A stretch of 64,000 nucleotides of DNA. It comes from VRUE01 sp963742535. Its GTDB lineage: Bacteria > Actinomycetota > Thermoleophilia > Solirubrobacterales > 70-9. Where the stretch lies: contig CAVUMC010000002.1 of assembly GCA_963742535.1 (NCBI GenBank), positions 1,178,001 through 1,242,000 of the forward strand. Reading direction: 5' to 3'. Below are positions 63,474-64,000 of the stretch, in pieces (the first letter of the stretch is position 1; every line of letters begins with the position of its first letter). The notes beneath the pieces were generated by a model. The model saw nothing but the letters and a program-made list of their open reading frames with translations. It was not told the origin of the DNA and made no database searches. Position numbers and translations under genes: made by a program.

Positions 63474-64000
63474 ACTTCAACGCCCCCCACATCGACTACG
63501 CCGCCCTCTCCCCCGTCCTGGCGCTGACGGTCGGCCTCTGCGTCGTTCTGCTCAGCGGCGTCTTCAAGCCGCTCAAGCGAGCCGTGCCGGGGCTCACCCT
63601 GCTTACGCTCGCCACCACGGCGGGGCTATTGATCTGGCGTTGGGACAACCCGCAGGACCTCGTCTCCGGCGCACTGCGGCTTGACGACCTGGCGATCTCG
63701 ATCTCGCTGATCGCGATCCTCACCGCGGCCGCCGCGATCTTCTTCTCGACCCGCGAGCCCGCCGTCGATGAAGCGGGCTCGGGCGAGTACCACGCGCTTT
63801 TGGTCGGCTCGGTGCTCGGCATGGTCCTGCTCGCGCAGGCGCAGAATCTGGTCACCTTCTTCATCGCGATCGAGACGCTCTCGATCCCGCTCTACATCCT
63901 CTGCGCGACCAACCTGCGCCGCGAGAAGTCGCTCGAGTCCGGGCTCAAGTACCTGATCGTCGGCTCGCTCGGCTCGGCGACGCTGCTCTACGGAATGGCC
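63470..64000 (+). CDS. nuoN: NADH-quinone oxidoreductase subunit N (partial, runs off right edge)
   Basis: The last gene of the operon, ATG 63470, overlapping nuoM as ATGA. 177 codons are visible with no stop. Visible motifs: FNAPHIDYAALSPVLAL, then EYHALLVGSVLGMVLLAQAQ, NLVTFFIAIETLSIPLYIL with the conserved membrane Glu, and LKYLIVGSLGSATLLYG. The remainder lies outside the window. Confidence 0.94.
   Translation, partial: MNFNAPHIDYAALSPVLALTVGLCVVLLSGVFKPLKRAVPGLTLLTLATTAGLLIWRWDNPQDLVSGALRLDDLAISISLIAILTAAAAIFFSTREPAVDEAGSGEYHALLVGSVLGMVLLAQAQNLVTFFIAIETLSIPLYILCATNLRREKSLESGLKYLIVGSLGSATLLYGMA

Overview
The window is about two-thirds G+C, densely packed, and reads as chromosomal DNA of a high-GC actinobacterium. 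The gene set points to the Thermoleophilia/Solirubrobacterales branch: an archaeal-looking DNA topoisomerase I, a B12-dependent ribonucleotide reductase, DUF2294 and DUF2304 proteins, and a full 14-gene complex I operon. That placement is inference; no rRNA or tRNA gene is visible to confirm it. No CRISPR array, insertion sequence or prophage was seen.

Layout. 1-2.74 kb: a minus-strand operon for an ice-binding-like (DUF3494) secreted protein, an L,D-transpeptidase and a collagen-like protein, preceded by what looks like a cyclic-di-GMP-I (GEMM) riboswitch. 2.9-5.6 kb: a small secreted metalloprotease, a PHP/ATP-grasp pair and a PAS-LuxR regulator flanked by two copies of a 38-nt element. 5.8-9.0 kb: a divergent pair making and breaking c-di-GMP. 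One partner is a B12-photosensor-like domain fused to GGDEF; the other is REC-PAS-HD-GYP. 9.0-12.5 kb: three DUF2294 paralogues with a STAS protein, a small membrane protein and an ECF sigma factor, then a small permease-like and a secreted protein. 12.7-20.8 kb: carbonic anhydrase and vanadium-haloperoxidase-like genes on a shared promoter region, an aldo/keto reductase with a cupin, LtrA, SprT-like and a two-component system.

20.9-36 kb: glycosyltransferase/DUF2304; topA-tmk-holB; epimerase and siroheme enzyme; MarR-YceI-flavin reductase; a VapBC-type toxin-antitoxin pair; hemolysin III; class II ribonucleotide reductase; secreted proteins. 36-50 kb: cytochrome P450, alpha/beta hydrolase, CsoR with its operator, a MacB/FtsX-type ABC exporter, HAD phosphatase, MFS transporter, thioesterase, msrB, NarL-type regulator, serS, a cytochrome c lipoprotein, flavin-dependent enzymes and small membrane proteins. 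50.2-64 kb: nuoA to nuoN in order, with nuoN running off the right edge.

How it may fit together. The most striking reading is a c-di-GMP circuit in the first 9 kb. A cobalamin (possibly light-sensing) diguanylate cyclase and a divergent HD-GYP phosphodiesterase would set the c-di-GMP level, and a c-di-GMP riboswitch upstream of the surface-protein operon could read it. A second theme is a set of large palindromes with similar loops, one in frame inside nuoG, one at the nuoJ/nuoK junction and one upstream of msrB. Three genes appear broken by single-base frameshifts next to short homopolymers, and one small gene has an early amber codon. Sequencing error cannot be excluded for these.
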